Origin: Natrinema longum
GTDB taxonomy: Archaea > Halobacteriota > Halobacteria > Halobacteriales > Natrialbaceae
Assembly: GCF_017352095.1 (NCBI RefSeq)
Contig: NZ_CP071463.1
Coordinates: forward strand, 1,736,001 to 1,800,000
DNA length: 64,000 nt
Reading direction: 5' to 3'
Shown here: piece after piece, positions 16,748 through 24,839 of the stretch
Position numbering within the stretch: the first letter of the stretch is position 1
Layout: the number at the start of each line of letters is the position of its first letter
Translations under genes and position numbers: made by a program
Notes under the pieces: model-generated
What the model was told of the DNA's origin: nothing
What the model saw: the letters and a program-made list of their open reading frames with translations, nothing else
Databases searched by the model: none

Positions 16748-17761
16748 ATGTCGGATCGTGTCATACTGACGAACATGAAGGTGCACTGCGAGGGCTGTGC
16801 GGGGTGTTGCATGGACTGGCAGTCACTGATCGCGGACGACGCGGCGTCGATCGCTACTCGAGACGCCGACGGCGGGGACGGCCACGAAACCGACCGCCGG
16901 CGGTCGCACGACCCGTTCGTCCGGCGAGAGGGAGGCCAGGGGGCTTCCCGGAAGCCGCTCGACGACGACCGAACCTTCGTCCCGCTGACCCGCGAGGAGG
17001 TGCGGGCGTTCCTCGAGGCGGGACTGGCCGACGCGCTGACGCCGCGGTTCTGGCACGCCCGCGATACGAGCGAAGGCGTCGAAATCGACGGCTACACCGT
17101 CGCTGCCATCGCGGACCGACCGGCGTTTTTCGTGGGCCTCCGGAAGCCGCCGAAACCCATCGCTCCGTTCGGCCGCGAGGAACCGACGTGGCTGCCGACC
17201 TGCGTCTTTCTCGATCCGACGACGTTGCAGTGTCGGATCCACGAGGGCGACCTGTACCCCGACGAGTGTCGCGCGTATCCGGAACACAACCTCGCACTCG
17301 AGCAGGAGACCGAATGCGAACGCGTCGAGTCGGCGTTCGGTGGCGACCGCCTGCTCGAGGCAGGTCACGACGATCCCGACGGCCTGTTGCTCGGCTCGCA
17401 GGCGATCGGCGCGAAACTCTTCTGTCATCCGCGACCGGGCGATCTGGACGGGATCGTCGACCGGGCCGCGACCGGCACGCTCACGCGACGGGATCGCGCC
17501 GAGACGATCGCGATCGCCGTTGCCTCGAGTCCCGGAACGCTGGCGATCTCCGACCACCACTACGAGTGGGGGAGAGAACGGGCACTCGAGGGAGCCGACG
17601 ACGTGACGACCGAACGCGAGTCGTGGGTCGGGCCGGCGATCCGCGAGTGGTATCGACGCCATCGGGAGGCCGACGGGGCCGTCCCCTCGCCGACCGTCGC
17701 CGATGCCGTCGAAACGGATCGGGGTGCACCCGAAACGCCGGGCTGGGACGCCCTCGAGTGA
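16748..17761 (+). CDS. YkgJ family cysteine cluster protein
   Basis: 337 residues. The N-terminal C-E-G-C-A-G-C-C (about residues 15-22) and the later C-R-I-H-E-G-D-L-Y-P-D-E-C-R-A-Y-P define the YkgJ/UPF0153 cysteine cluster, thought to bind zinc or an Fe-S cluster. Bacterial members are about 120-200 residues; here an acidic insertion and a C-terminal region of about 150 residues extend the family. An internal ATG at 16775 is an alternative start nine codons later. Cytosolic; biochemical role unknown. Confidence 0.8.
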   Translation: MSDRVILTNMKVHCEGCAGCCMDWQSLIADDAASIATRDADGGDGHETDRRRSHDPFVRREGGQGASRKPLDDDRTFVPLTREEVRAFLEAGLADALTPRFWHARDTSEGVEIDGYTVAAIADRPAFFVGLRKPPKPIAPFGREEPTWLPTCVFLDPTTLQCRIHEGDLYPDECRAYPEHNLALEQETECERVESAFGGDRLLEAGHDDPDGLLLGSQAIGAKLFCHPRPGDLDGIVDRAATGTLTRRDRAETIAIAVASSPGTLAISDHHYEWGRERALEGADDVTTERESWVGPAIREWYRRHREADGAVPSPTVADAVETDRGAPETPGWDALE

Positions 17762-17822
17762 CGGCACCGATCGACCCCTCGATCCGGCTGACTGTTAAGA
17801 TCGTTCGACCCGAACGGACGGT

Positions 17823-18770
17823 ATGCGCGTACTCGTAACGGGAGCAACGGGATTCGTGGGGGGTCGACTCGTGACGGACCTCCACACGGAGACGGCCCAC
17901 GACGTGACGGTCCTCGTCAGAGACGCCGACAGCTACGAGGCACCGGACGACGTCACCGTCGTCGAAGGGGACGTCCTCGAGCCGGGGAGCTTCGAGGACG
18001 GACTGGCGGACGTCGACGTCGCTTACTATCTGATCCACGCGATGGGCGCAAGCGGGGACTTCGCCGAGCGGGATCGGCGGGGGGCGCGGAACTTCGAACG
18101 GGCCGCGAGCGACGCGGGCCTCGAGCGGGTGATCTATCTGAGCGGGCTCGGCAGCGATGGCGACTCCCTCTCGAGTCATCTCGCCTCCCGCCGGGAGGTC
18201 GAATCGATACTCCGGGAGGGAACCGCCGACGTGACCGTCCTCAGAGCCGCGATCATCATCGGCGACGGCAGCGCGAGCTTTCGGTTGGTGCGCCAGCTCG
18301 CGACGCGGCTTCCGGTGATGATAACGCCACAGTGGGTCGACACCGACTGCCAGCCGATCGCGATCGACGACGTAGTCACGTACTGTCTGGCGGTCCTCGA
18401 GCGGCCGGAGACGGCCGGCGAGACCTACGAGATCGGTGGGCCCGACGTCATTACGTACCGGGAGATGTTGCTCGAGACCGGCGAGATCATCACCGGCCGT
18501 CGACCGCTCATCCTCCCCGTCCCGGTCCTGAGCCCGCGGCTTTCGGCACACTGGGTCGGACTCGTCACCGACGTCCCGAACCGGCTCGCCTATCCGCTGA
18601 TCGACGGGGTCCGCAATCGCGTCGTCGTCACGGACGATCGACTCCAGCGCCTCGTCGATATCGAGCCGACGCCGTTCGACGTGGCGGTCCGGCGAGCCCT
18701 CGGTCTCGAGGCCGACTCCGAGTCCGATCGTGCCGAACCGGCGACGCCGTCGGACCGAGGCGGCGAATGA
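17823..18770 (+). CDS. NAD(P)-binding atypical SDR protein (YbjT/NmrA-like)
   Basis: 315 residues. The N-terminal Rossmann glycine motif V-T-G-A-T-G-F-V-G-G is at 6-15, followed by D-V-A-Y-Y-L-I-H and V-I-Y-L-S-G-L-G; the catalytic Tyr-x3-Lys of classical SDRs is missing, as in atypical SDRs such as YbjT and the NDUFA9-related proteins. The C-terminal half has the substrate-side segment E-I-G-G-P-D-V-I-T-Y. It may bind a dinucleotide without acting as a standard dehydrogenase. The stop overlaps the ATG of the next gene (ATGA), so the two are translationally coupled. Confidence 0.85.
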   Translation: MRVLVTGATGFVGGRLVTDLHTETAHDVTVLVRDADSYEAPDDVTVVEGDVLEPGSFEDGLADVDVAYYLIHAMGASGDFAERDRRGARNFERAASDAGLERVIYLSGLGSDGDSLSSHLASRREVESILREGTADVTVLRAAIIIGDGSASFRLVRQLATRLPVMITPQWVDTDCQPIAIDDVVTYCLAVLERPETAGETYEIGGPDVITYREMLLETGEIITGRRPLILPVPVLSPRLSAHWVGLVTDVPNRLAYPLIDGVRNRVVVTDDRLQRLVDIEPTPFDVAVRRALGLEADSESDRAEPATPSDRGGE

Positions 18771-19501
18771 CCCAGTCGCCGGAGTACGGCGAAACGTGGG
18801 TCTACGAGAGTCTCCTCGGGACGGTCCCGGGACTGAACGTTTCGGGACGGACGGCGATCGGCGTCCAGTTCCTCGGTTTCGAGGGCGCGATCCTCGCCGT
18901 CGCAGCCGTCTACGACCTCTGGGCTGCGGTCGTCCCCGGAACGGTCGCCGTCGTGGTCGCGACGGTCGGAAGCTGGCTCATGCTCCGGTTCAGCCGGGGC
19001 GTTCGCGACCTCCCGACGCCCGACGGCTATCGGAAGTTGCTCTTCGGCTCGAGTATCGACGTCGTCCTCGGCGTGCTGGCGTTCGTGACGCTCGTCACCT
19101 ACCTGTTCGTGATCGATCCGCGGGGAAGCGACCCCGGACAGTCACTGCTGATGGAACTGTTCGGAGCCGAGCCCCCGGCACTCGCGGTCGGACTCGCGTT
19201 GCTCGTGCTCTGGGACGTCGTCTATCGGATCGGAACCTGCTGGTGGGCGAGCGTCGTCGGACTGTGGCGGTCGATCGTCTACCAGTTCGATCCGGGACCG
19301 ACGCGACAGTACCGGCGTATCGACGCGATAAACATCGGCTTCGCGGCAGTACAGCTCCTCCTGGTACCGTTAGTGATCGATCACGCCGCGTTGCTCGTCG
19401 CACTCGGGGGCCACGCCGCCGCGGTTCTGGTCGTTGCGACGCTCTCGATCGGGGTTCAGGGACGACGAGTGAAAACGTCAGAAGTCGTCGATCGCCGTTA
19501 A
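18767..19501 (+). CDS. Haloarchaeal membrane protein (likely DUF7530)
   Basis: 244 residues with five to six hydrophobic segments (about 38-55, 58-75, 95-115, 135-155, 185-205, 210-228). The N-terminus Y-G-E-T-W-V-Y-E-S-L-L-G is soluble and a W-D-V-V-Y-R-I-G-T-C-W-W-A-S motif lies between helices 4 and 5. The family name is from memory; function unknown. ATG overlaps the stop of the SDR gene by 4 bp, so a joint role with it at the membrane is plausible. The 3' end overlaps the convergent DUF5786 gene by 4 bp. Confidence 0.8.
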   Translation: MTQSPEYGETWVYESLLGTVPGLNVSGRTAIGVQFLGFEGAILAVAAVYDLWAAVVPGTVAVVVATVGSWLMLRFSRGVRDLPTPDGYRKLLFGSSIDVVLGVLAFVTLVTYLFVIDPRGSDPGQSLLMELFGAEPPALAVGLALLVLWDVVYRIGTCWWASVVGLWRSIVYQFDPGPTRQYRRIDAINIGFAAVQLLLVPLVIDHAALLVALGGHAAAVLVVATLSIGVQGRRVKTSEVVDRR

Positions 19502-19671
19502 TTCGACTTGATCTGCTCGAATTTGTCGAGAAGTTCCTCCGCAGAATCGCCCGAATCGTACTCGACTTCGCCGTGGTAGATCGTCCGCTCGTCGTCGAAG
19601 TCGGCGTCAACCCTCGAGGCCTGTTTTTCGCGGCGCTCGTGTTCGTCTTCGTCATAGGCACCCATTGACAT
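19498..19671 (-). CDS. DUF5786 family small acidic protein
   Basis: 57 residues, M-S-M-G-A-Y-D-E-D-E-H-E-R-R-E-K-Q-A-S, extremely charged, ending in an amphipathic helix E-E-L-L-D-K-F-E-Q-I-K-S. It fits from memory the haloarchaeal DUF5786 family. Start choice: ATG 19671 gives the usual N-terminus; ATGs at 19665 and 19686 also exist in frame. It converges on the DUF7530-like gene with a 4-bp overlap. No known function. Confidence 0.8.
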   Translation of the reverse strand: MSMGAYDEDEHERREKQASRVDADFDDERTIYHGEVEYDSGDSAEELLDKFEQIKSN

Positions 19672-19829
19672 GGTAGCTATAGACATGGTACGGCGGTGCC
19701 AGTAATTAATGTAACGGTCGATCACACACACTGGGTGCGACCCCGGCAATCGACGACCGAACGAACGGAACCGAACTCGGAGCCCCCGGCAGCGAACGAT
19801 ATATGCCCCCCCATCTCGTAGAGACGATC

Positions 19830-20837
19830 GTGGCACGGCCGCTTCGCTTTCGGTACTCGCCCCAGTCCTGGAGCGACGGGCGAGTACGACACGATATTCT
19901 CCAGCCGCTTCAGTCTAATATCGGTGCCCAAGCCGTCACACCGTGGTTCAAGATCGGCGGCGACTGGGAGGCCCATCGCTTCGAGATGCAAAACGGCGAT
20001 ATTGCCCTCTTTGCGCGCACCGACTCGGACGCCTACTGGATGGGCAACACCGAAACGCCGTCCGCACTGTGGAAGACCGACAAGTTCGGGTGGCAAACGG
20101 TCCCCCACCACGTCTCGCGGTGGGCCAAACGGGAACTGATGGCGACGCTCCACGAGGAAGACCCCTGGCTCGCCGATTATCCACATCTCTCGTGGTTCTT
20201 CCTGCCCGTGTTCATGTCGAAAGACGGGCGGGAGTCGACCCGGGCGTTCTTCCGCGAGCACGCCGCCGGCTTTCCCGACGCCGGTCGCCGGGAAACGACC
20301 CGTTTCTTCGAGGAGTTCCTGGCGACCGGCGTTTTAGACGACTACCGCCACGTTATGTCGGGCAAACTCGGGACCAGCGATCACGTCGACCGCGTCCGAA
20401 TGAGCGCCGCGATGGCCGAGTTCATCGCCGCGAAGATCCTCACGGACGCGGGCTACGACGTCGTCCCGGAGATCGAAGTGACCACCGGTCACTCGCTGGA
20501 CTTCCGGGCCGAAACCGGGAGTACCAACGCTCTCGTCGAAGTCACGCGGCCACAACCTCCGGGAAATCGCGCCGCGTCCGGCCCCGTCGCCGCCGTCCGC
20601 GACACCGCCGAGACCAAGACCAACGGCCAACTGGCCGAACACGGCGGCGGTGCCGTCCTGTTCGTCGACTGTTCGAGTTTCCGAGACGACTCCTGGGCGG
20701 CCGTCCGCGGCGAACAACCCGACGTGCGCCACCGCCCCGCCGTCGTCTATCGCACCCGACCGAACGGCCACGTCGAGGGCTACCGGAAGGGACGAGTCCC
20801 ACTCGAGTTGGCCGATGCGATGACGTTTCTGGACTGA
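19830..20837 (+). CDS. DUF5784 family protein with a PD-(D/E)XK-like C-terminal region
   Basis: 335 residues starting M-A-R-P-L-R-F-R-Y-S-P-Q-S-W-S-D. GTG 19830 is chosen over ATG 19803 because a TATA element (gatatatg, 19797-19804) lies 27-30 bp before it and would overlap the earlier ATG. The C-terminal part (about residues 195-260) reads E-I-E-V-T-T-G-H-S-L-D-F-R-A, then A-L-V-E-V-T-R: a Glu, an Asp after a hydrophobic strand, and an E-x-T on the next strand, resembling the nuclease core of PD-(D/E)XK enzymes. That resemblance is my inference; the family is uncharacterised. Confidence 0.75.
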   Translation: MARPLRFRYSPQSWSDGRVRHDILQPLQSNIGAQAVTPWFKIGGDWEAHRFEMQNGDIALFARTDSDAYWMGNTETPSALWKTDKFGWQTVPHHVSRWAKRELMATLHEEDPWLADYPHLSWFFLPVFMSKDGRESTRAFFREHAAGFPDAGRRETTRFFEEFLATGVLDDYRHVMSGKLGTSDHVDRVRMSAAMAEFIAAKILTDAGYDVVPEIEVTTGHSLDFRAETGSTNALVEVTRPQPPGNRAASGPVAAVRDTAETKTNGQLAEHGGGAVLFVDCSSFRDDSWAAVRGEQPDVRHRPAVVYRTRPNGHVEGYRKGRVPLELADAMTFLD

Positions 20838-20938
20838 CTCTCGAGGAACGCGGCGGCGGGCAACGTCTTGTTTCGGGACGCTATCAGCTGCTGCAACGGT
20901 GTGTGAACTATTTGTAGTATGGTATGGTCAGCCTACGC

Positions 20939-22003
20939 ATGCGCGCAGCAGTTCTCGAGGAACACGGCGAACCGCTCTCGATCGACGATGTCGACGCACC
21001 CGAGCCGACACCGAACGGTGCGGTCGTCGACGTCGAAGCCTGTGGCGTCTGCCGGAGCGACTGGCACGGCTGGCAGGGCGACTGGGGGTGGCTCGGTCTG
21101 GAGACCCAGCCGGGTCAGATTCTCGGCCACGAGCCCGCCGGACGCGTCGTCGCCGTCGGTGAGGAAGTAGAAGGGATTGCCGAGGGCGATCACGTCGCAG
21201 TACCGTTCAACCTCGGCGACGGGGTCTGCCCGCAGTGCCGGCGGGGCCACTCGAACACCTGCGAGAACGTGATGCCGCTGGGATTCATCGAGGAGGTACA
21301 GGGTGCCTTCGCCGAGCAACTCCACGTCCCCGTCGCCGATCACAACCTCGTGAAACTCCCCGACGGCGTCTCGTCGGTCGACATGGCCGGACTCGGCTGT
21401 CGCTTCATGACGTCGTTTCACGCGCTGGCCCATCGCGCTGACGTCGGTGCTGGCGACTGGGTGGCGATCCACGGCTGCGGGGGCGTCGGCCTCTCGGCGG
21501 TCCACATCGCCGACGCGCTGGGAGGCAACGTCGTCGCGGTCGATCTGAAAGACGAAAAACTCGAGAAGGCCGAAGAGCTCGGTGCCGTCGAGACGGTCAA
21601 CGCCGAGGAGATCGACGACGTTCCCGGCGAGGTCCAGGCGATCACGAACGGTGGGGCCGGCATCGCGATGGACGCGCTCGGGATCGAAACCACCAGTCAG
21701 AACTCCGTGCTGAGCCTCGGCACCCGCGGCCAGCACATCCAGGTCGGGCTCACGACCCAGGACGAACAGGGGATGGTCCACCTGCCGACCGACGCGATGG
21801 TCATGCAAGAGATCGAGTTCATCGGCTCGCTGGGAATGCCCCCGACCCGCTACGACGAGATCTTCCGCATGGTCGCGACCGGCAAACTCGAGCCCGAAGC
21901 CGTCGTCTCGGAGACGATCGGCCTCGAGGACGTCAGCGACAAACTCGAGGCGATGACCGACTTCGAGACGGTCGGCATTCCGGTCATCGACACGTTCAAC
22001 TGA
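20939..22003 (+). CDS. adh: Zinc-dependent alcohol dehydrogenase family protein
   Basis: 354 residues, medium-chain dehydrogenase/reductase. Catalytic zinc ligands: Cys in C-G-V-C-R-S-D-W-H, His/Glu in G-H-E-P-A-G, and C in G-L-G-C-R-F-M. The structural-zinc lobe has only three cysteines (V-C-P-Q-C-R-R-G-H-S-N-T-C) where the family usually has four, so this site may be absent or use another ligand. The NAD(P) Rossmann motif G-C-G-G-V-G-L is near residue 180, followed by an Asp (V-A-V-D), which favours NAD over NADP. Several in-frame ATGs exist; 20939 gives the normal M-R-A-A-V-L start. A long hairpin array follows the stop directly. Confidence 0.85.
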   Translation: MRAAVLEEHGEPLSIDDVDAPEPTPNGAVVDVEACGVCRSDWHGWQGDWGWLGLETQPGQILGHEPAGRVVAVGEEVEGIAEGDHVAVPFNLGDGVCPQCRRGHSNTCENVMPLGFIEEVQGAFAEQLHVPVADHNLVKLPDGVSSVDMAGLGCRFMTSFHALAHRADVGAGDWVAIHGCGGVGLSAVHIADALGGNVVAVDLKDEKLEKAEELGAVETVNAEEIDDVPGEVQAITNGGAGIAMDALGIETTSQNSVLSLGTRGQHIQVGLTTQDEQGMVHLPTDAMVMQEIEFIGSLGMPPTRYDEIFRMVATGKLEPEAVVSETIGLEDVSDKLEAMTDFETVGIPVIDTFN

Positions 22004-22378
22004 ATTTTGCTCTGTCGTTCGAGAGAGTTCCGCTCTCTCGTGACTGAGCGAATCGAAGCTAAGCGGGAGCGAAGCTCCCGCGAGGTCAGCGGGATGGATA
22101 TCCCGCCAGAATTCGCGAGGTCGTCGGCGCTTCGCGCCGACTGATCGAGGGACCGGAGGTCCCTCGTTGTCCGCGAAACCTTCGGTTTCGCTTGATGACG
22201 AAAGGCGCGGAGCGCCTTTCGAACCACGGGCGCGGCGAAGCCGCGCCCTCGGCAAAATTTAGTATAAAAGCACCGGAAGACGCTTCGCGTCTTCCGAGCT
22301 CTCGTTCACTTCGTTCACGAGAACACTCCTCCTTCTCGCTCGCGCTGCTCGCTCACATCAGTCGTCGGCCCGCTCGCT
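22004..22378 (+). repeat. Hairpin array A: chain of perfect hairpins with 3-nt loops
   Basis: Directly behind the adh stop begins ATTTTGCTCTG, then a chain of perfect hairpins, stem-loop-stem: 22063-22081 (8-3-8, loop GAA), 22123-22141 (8-3-8, TTC), 22146-22166 (9-3-9, GGA), 22173-22191 (8-3-8, TTC), 22199-22221 (10-3-10, GGA), 22228-22248 (9-3-9, GAA) and 22275-22295 (9-3-9, TTC); 22089-22106 is 7-4-7 and 22020-22040 is 8 bp with a wobble. GCAAAAT at 22252-22258 mirrors the opening ATTTTGC. There is no coding potential. A related array lies in inverted orientation at 52030-52387. Confidence 0.85.
22266..22378 (+). repeat. 113-bp core shared by hairpin arrays A and B
   Basis: Runs from AAAAGCACC to CCGCTCGCT and includes the 22275-22295 hairpin and the direct repeat GTTCAC-TTC-GTTCAC. 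It matches the reverse complement of 52112-52224 at 109 of 113 positions; three of the four differences are the hairpin loop (TTC here, GAA there), the fourth a C/T change. Confidence 0.9.
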
Positions 22379-22479
22379 CCCTGACTCGCGGCGCTTCGCG
22401 TCGCGCATCCGGTTGCTCGCGGATGCCAGCGGTGACGCCCCCTCCTGTGGTCGAGTGCAAGTAGTTGTACCGAGCGCGA

Positions 22480-22612
22480 GCGGTGCGAGGGCTGAGCGAA
22501 GCGAAGCCCTCGGAAAAGCGAACGGGGAGGGACGACCCGTGAGCGAAGCGACGCGCTCGGCCTTTTTTAATCGAATTTTTTTGCTCGAGCGGTCGGCCGG
22601 AGGCCGACCCGA
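22480..22612 (-). repeat. Hairpin block A2 behind the DUF5789-like gene
   Basis: On the minus strand this follows the stop of the gene at 22631-22918. It contains a perfect 8-3-8 hairpin (22591-22609, GGTCGGCC/GGCCGACC, loop GGA) and a longer one with 8-bp stems (CGAGGGCT/AGCCCTCG, about 22487-22514), plus T/A runs at 22563-22568, 22576-22582 and 22617-22622 that could terminate both converging transcripts. It shares style, not sequence, with array A. Confidence 0.6.
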
Positions 22613-22630
22613 GAGTAAAAAACTTCGTTC

Positions 22631-22918
22631 CTAGAAGGAAACCGCGTCGGGCGAGTAGGGACTGCCGACCGGGGTCGGGTCGCGGTCGCTGTAGCCGACG
22701 CGGCCGATGGCCTTGTCGCTGACGGCGGAGTAGACGGCAAAGCGTGCGTCTTCTGCGGTTTCGAAGGTTTCGGACTCGAGGCGGGCGAGTACATCGCCGA
22801 CCGTCTCGGACCCGTTGGGGAGTTCGAGGGTACGGTCCCCGTGGTCGTCGATCAGTTCCTCGGTCGTGGCGGGGTACTCGTAGTCGTCGATGACGTCGCC
22901 GGTGCCGTTGAGCAGCAT
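22631..22918 (-). CDS. Small haloarchaeal protein, DUF5789/DUF2795-like
   Basis: 95 residues: M-L-L-N-G-T-G-D-V-I-D-D-Y-E-Y-P-A-T-T-E, then a conserved-looking E-L-P-N-G-S-E-T-V-G-D-V-L and V-Y-S-A-V-S-D-K-A-I-G-R-V-G-Y-S-D-R-D-P. This resembles from memory a small haloarchaeal family with a winged-helix-like fold; the family label is uncertain. Start 22918 is chosen because a GGAGG lies about 10 nt upstream and a TATA-like T-T-T-A-T-A-A-T-T about 35 bp upstream; the frame continues 12 codons further without support. Function unknown. Confidence 0.7.
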   Translation of the reverse strand: MLLNGTGDVIDDYEYPATTEELIDDHGDRTLELPNGSETVGDVLARLESETFETAEDARFAVYSAVSDKAIGRVGYSDRDPTPVGSPYSPDAVSF

Positions 22919-22969
22919 TACACCTGGTCCTCCGTGAACGATAATTATAAACATTGTCCATCTATGTTT

Positions 22970-22993
22970 CCTAGTAGCACTGGATACCTAGTA
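22970..22993. repeat. Short direct repeat upstream of the PHP gene
   Basis: CCTAGTA occurs at 22970-22976 and 22987-22993, 17 bp apart, followed by CCTAAT and an ATATAA element near 22998-23005, in the AT-rich gap before the PHP gene. It may be a binding site for a regulator; very short, so chance is possible. Confidence 0.3.
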
Positions 22994-23068
22994 CACCTAA
23001 TATAACCCTAGAGACGCCGAAACGCGGACGGAGAAACGCCTTTAGGAGCGGGACGGTTCGGGTATCGT

Positions 23069-23875
23069 ATGCCTTATGCGGACTTGCACGTCCATACGAC
23101 GCGGTCGGACGGGAGCCTCGAACTCGAGGCGGTGCCCGAGGCCGCACGTCGCGACGGCGTCGCGGTCGTCGCAGTGACGGATCACGACCGGCTACAGCCC
23201 TTCGACGGTCCGGTCGTCGAGCGCGAGGGGCTGACCATCATCCACGGGCTCGAGCTCCGCGTCGAGATCGACAGCGACGAGGCGAGCGGTGGGCGGGGAG
23301 CCGACGGCAGCCAGCGGATCGATCTGTTGGGCTACGGGGTCGAGCCGAGCGCGGAACTCGAGTCGATTCTCGAGGGGATTCAGGCGAACCGCATCGAGCG
23401 CGGCCGGGCGATCGTCGACTGCGTCGAATCGCGGCTCGGGATCGATCTCGACGTGTCGATCGATGCCGGGTTCGGGCGTCCCCACATCGCGCGAGCGATC
23501 GACGCGCACCCCGAAGCTGAGTACGACTATCAGGGCGCGTTCGACCACCTCATCGGCTCCGGCTGCCCGTGTTACGTGCCACGGGAGGTGCCGTCGTTCG
23601 AGCGCGGACGGGCGGCCCTCGCCGAGTCGTGTCGGCTCGTCTCCCTGGCCCATCCGCTCCGCTATCCCGATCCCGAACGCGCGCTCGCGGCGGCGGCCGA
23701 ACTCGACGCGGTGGAACTCCAGTACCCCTACGAACGCGACGTCGACCGGGCCCCCGTCGAACGCGCGATCGAACGCCACGGCCTGCTCGCGACCGGCGGC
23801 AGCGACGCTCACGAGGACCAGCTCGGGATCGAAGGGCTCTCCCGGAGGGACTACGAACGCCTCGAGTTGGCCTGA
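23069..23875 (+). CDS. PHP-domain metal-dependent phosphoesterase
   Basis: 268 residues of the PHP (polymerase and histidinol phosphatase) superfamily. Metal ligands are visible in order: D-L-H-V-H-T near the N-terminus, A-V-T-D-H-D near residue 38, H-G-L-E-L (Glu), R-P-H-I-A-R, S-L-A-H-P-L-R-Y, and G-G-S-D-A-H near the C-terminus. The YciV/TrpH-type subfamily hydrolyses 3',5'-nucleoside bisphosphates or acts as a 5'-3' RNA/DNA exonuclease; which applies is unknown. An insertion of acidic and Gly residues around 70-80 is not in bacterial members. A second PHP protein at 44226 is a different subfamily. Confidence 0.88.
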   Translation: MPYADLHVHTTRSDGSLELEAVPEAARRDGVAVVAVTDHDRLQPFDGPVVEREGLTIIHGLELRVEIDSDEASGGRGADGSQRIDLLGYGVEPSAELESILEGIQANRIERGRAIVDCVESRLGIDLDVSIDAGFGRPHIARAIDAHPEAEYDYQGAFDHLIGSGCPCYVPREVPSFERGRAALAESCRLVSLAHPLRYPDPERALAAAAELDAVELQYPYERDVDRAPVERAIERHGLLATGGSDAHEDQLGIEGLSRRDYERLELA

Positions 23876-24020
23876 CGGGTGCTGAGCCGCGGCGTCTTCC
23901 CGGCCACGGTCGTTTCTGGAGGTCGTCCGGCAACCAGCCGACCCACGAGATGATGGCTGAGTGATCTGAATCCTGGCCGCTAGCGGAGGGTTCAATGCAT
24001 CGTGGTCCCAACGGAGGGGT

Positions 24021-24185
24021 ATGAACTGCCACTATTGTGACCGCGAGGCCGCCTTCGCGGCGGAGTCCGACGGGCTCAAAGTTGGCCTCTGCGAGGAGCA
24101 CTTCCGCGAGCGCCTCCAGGAGCTCGCCGAAGCCGACGGGCTCGAGAGCCTGAAGGAGAAAGTCGACGTGGACCGCGCCGAATAA
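24021..24185 (+). CDS. DUF6757-type 54-residue zinc-finger-like protein
   Basis: ATG 24021 to TAA 24183-24185: M-N-C-H-Y-C-D-R-E-A-A-F-A, then V-G-L-C-E-E-H-F-R-E-R. C3/C6 and C27 plus H30 can bind one zinc, and the rest is a charged helix. Composition and codon use are typical of haloarchaeal genes. I associate it from memory with DUF6757. It converges on the ferredoxin gene 17 bp away. Function unknown. Confidence 0.75.
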   Translation: MNCHYCDREAAFAAESDGLKVGLCEEHFRERLQELAEADGLESLKEKVDVDRAE

Positions 24186-24202
24186 GACCGCGCGCCGCCC
24201 TT

Positions 24203-24839
<637 letters not shown>

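Noticed and set aside
22192-22634. Open frames of 70-90 codons within hairpin array A
   Set aside because: They translate the hairpins into Arg/Ser-rich, repetitive peptides with no acidic bias and no promoter.
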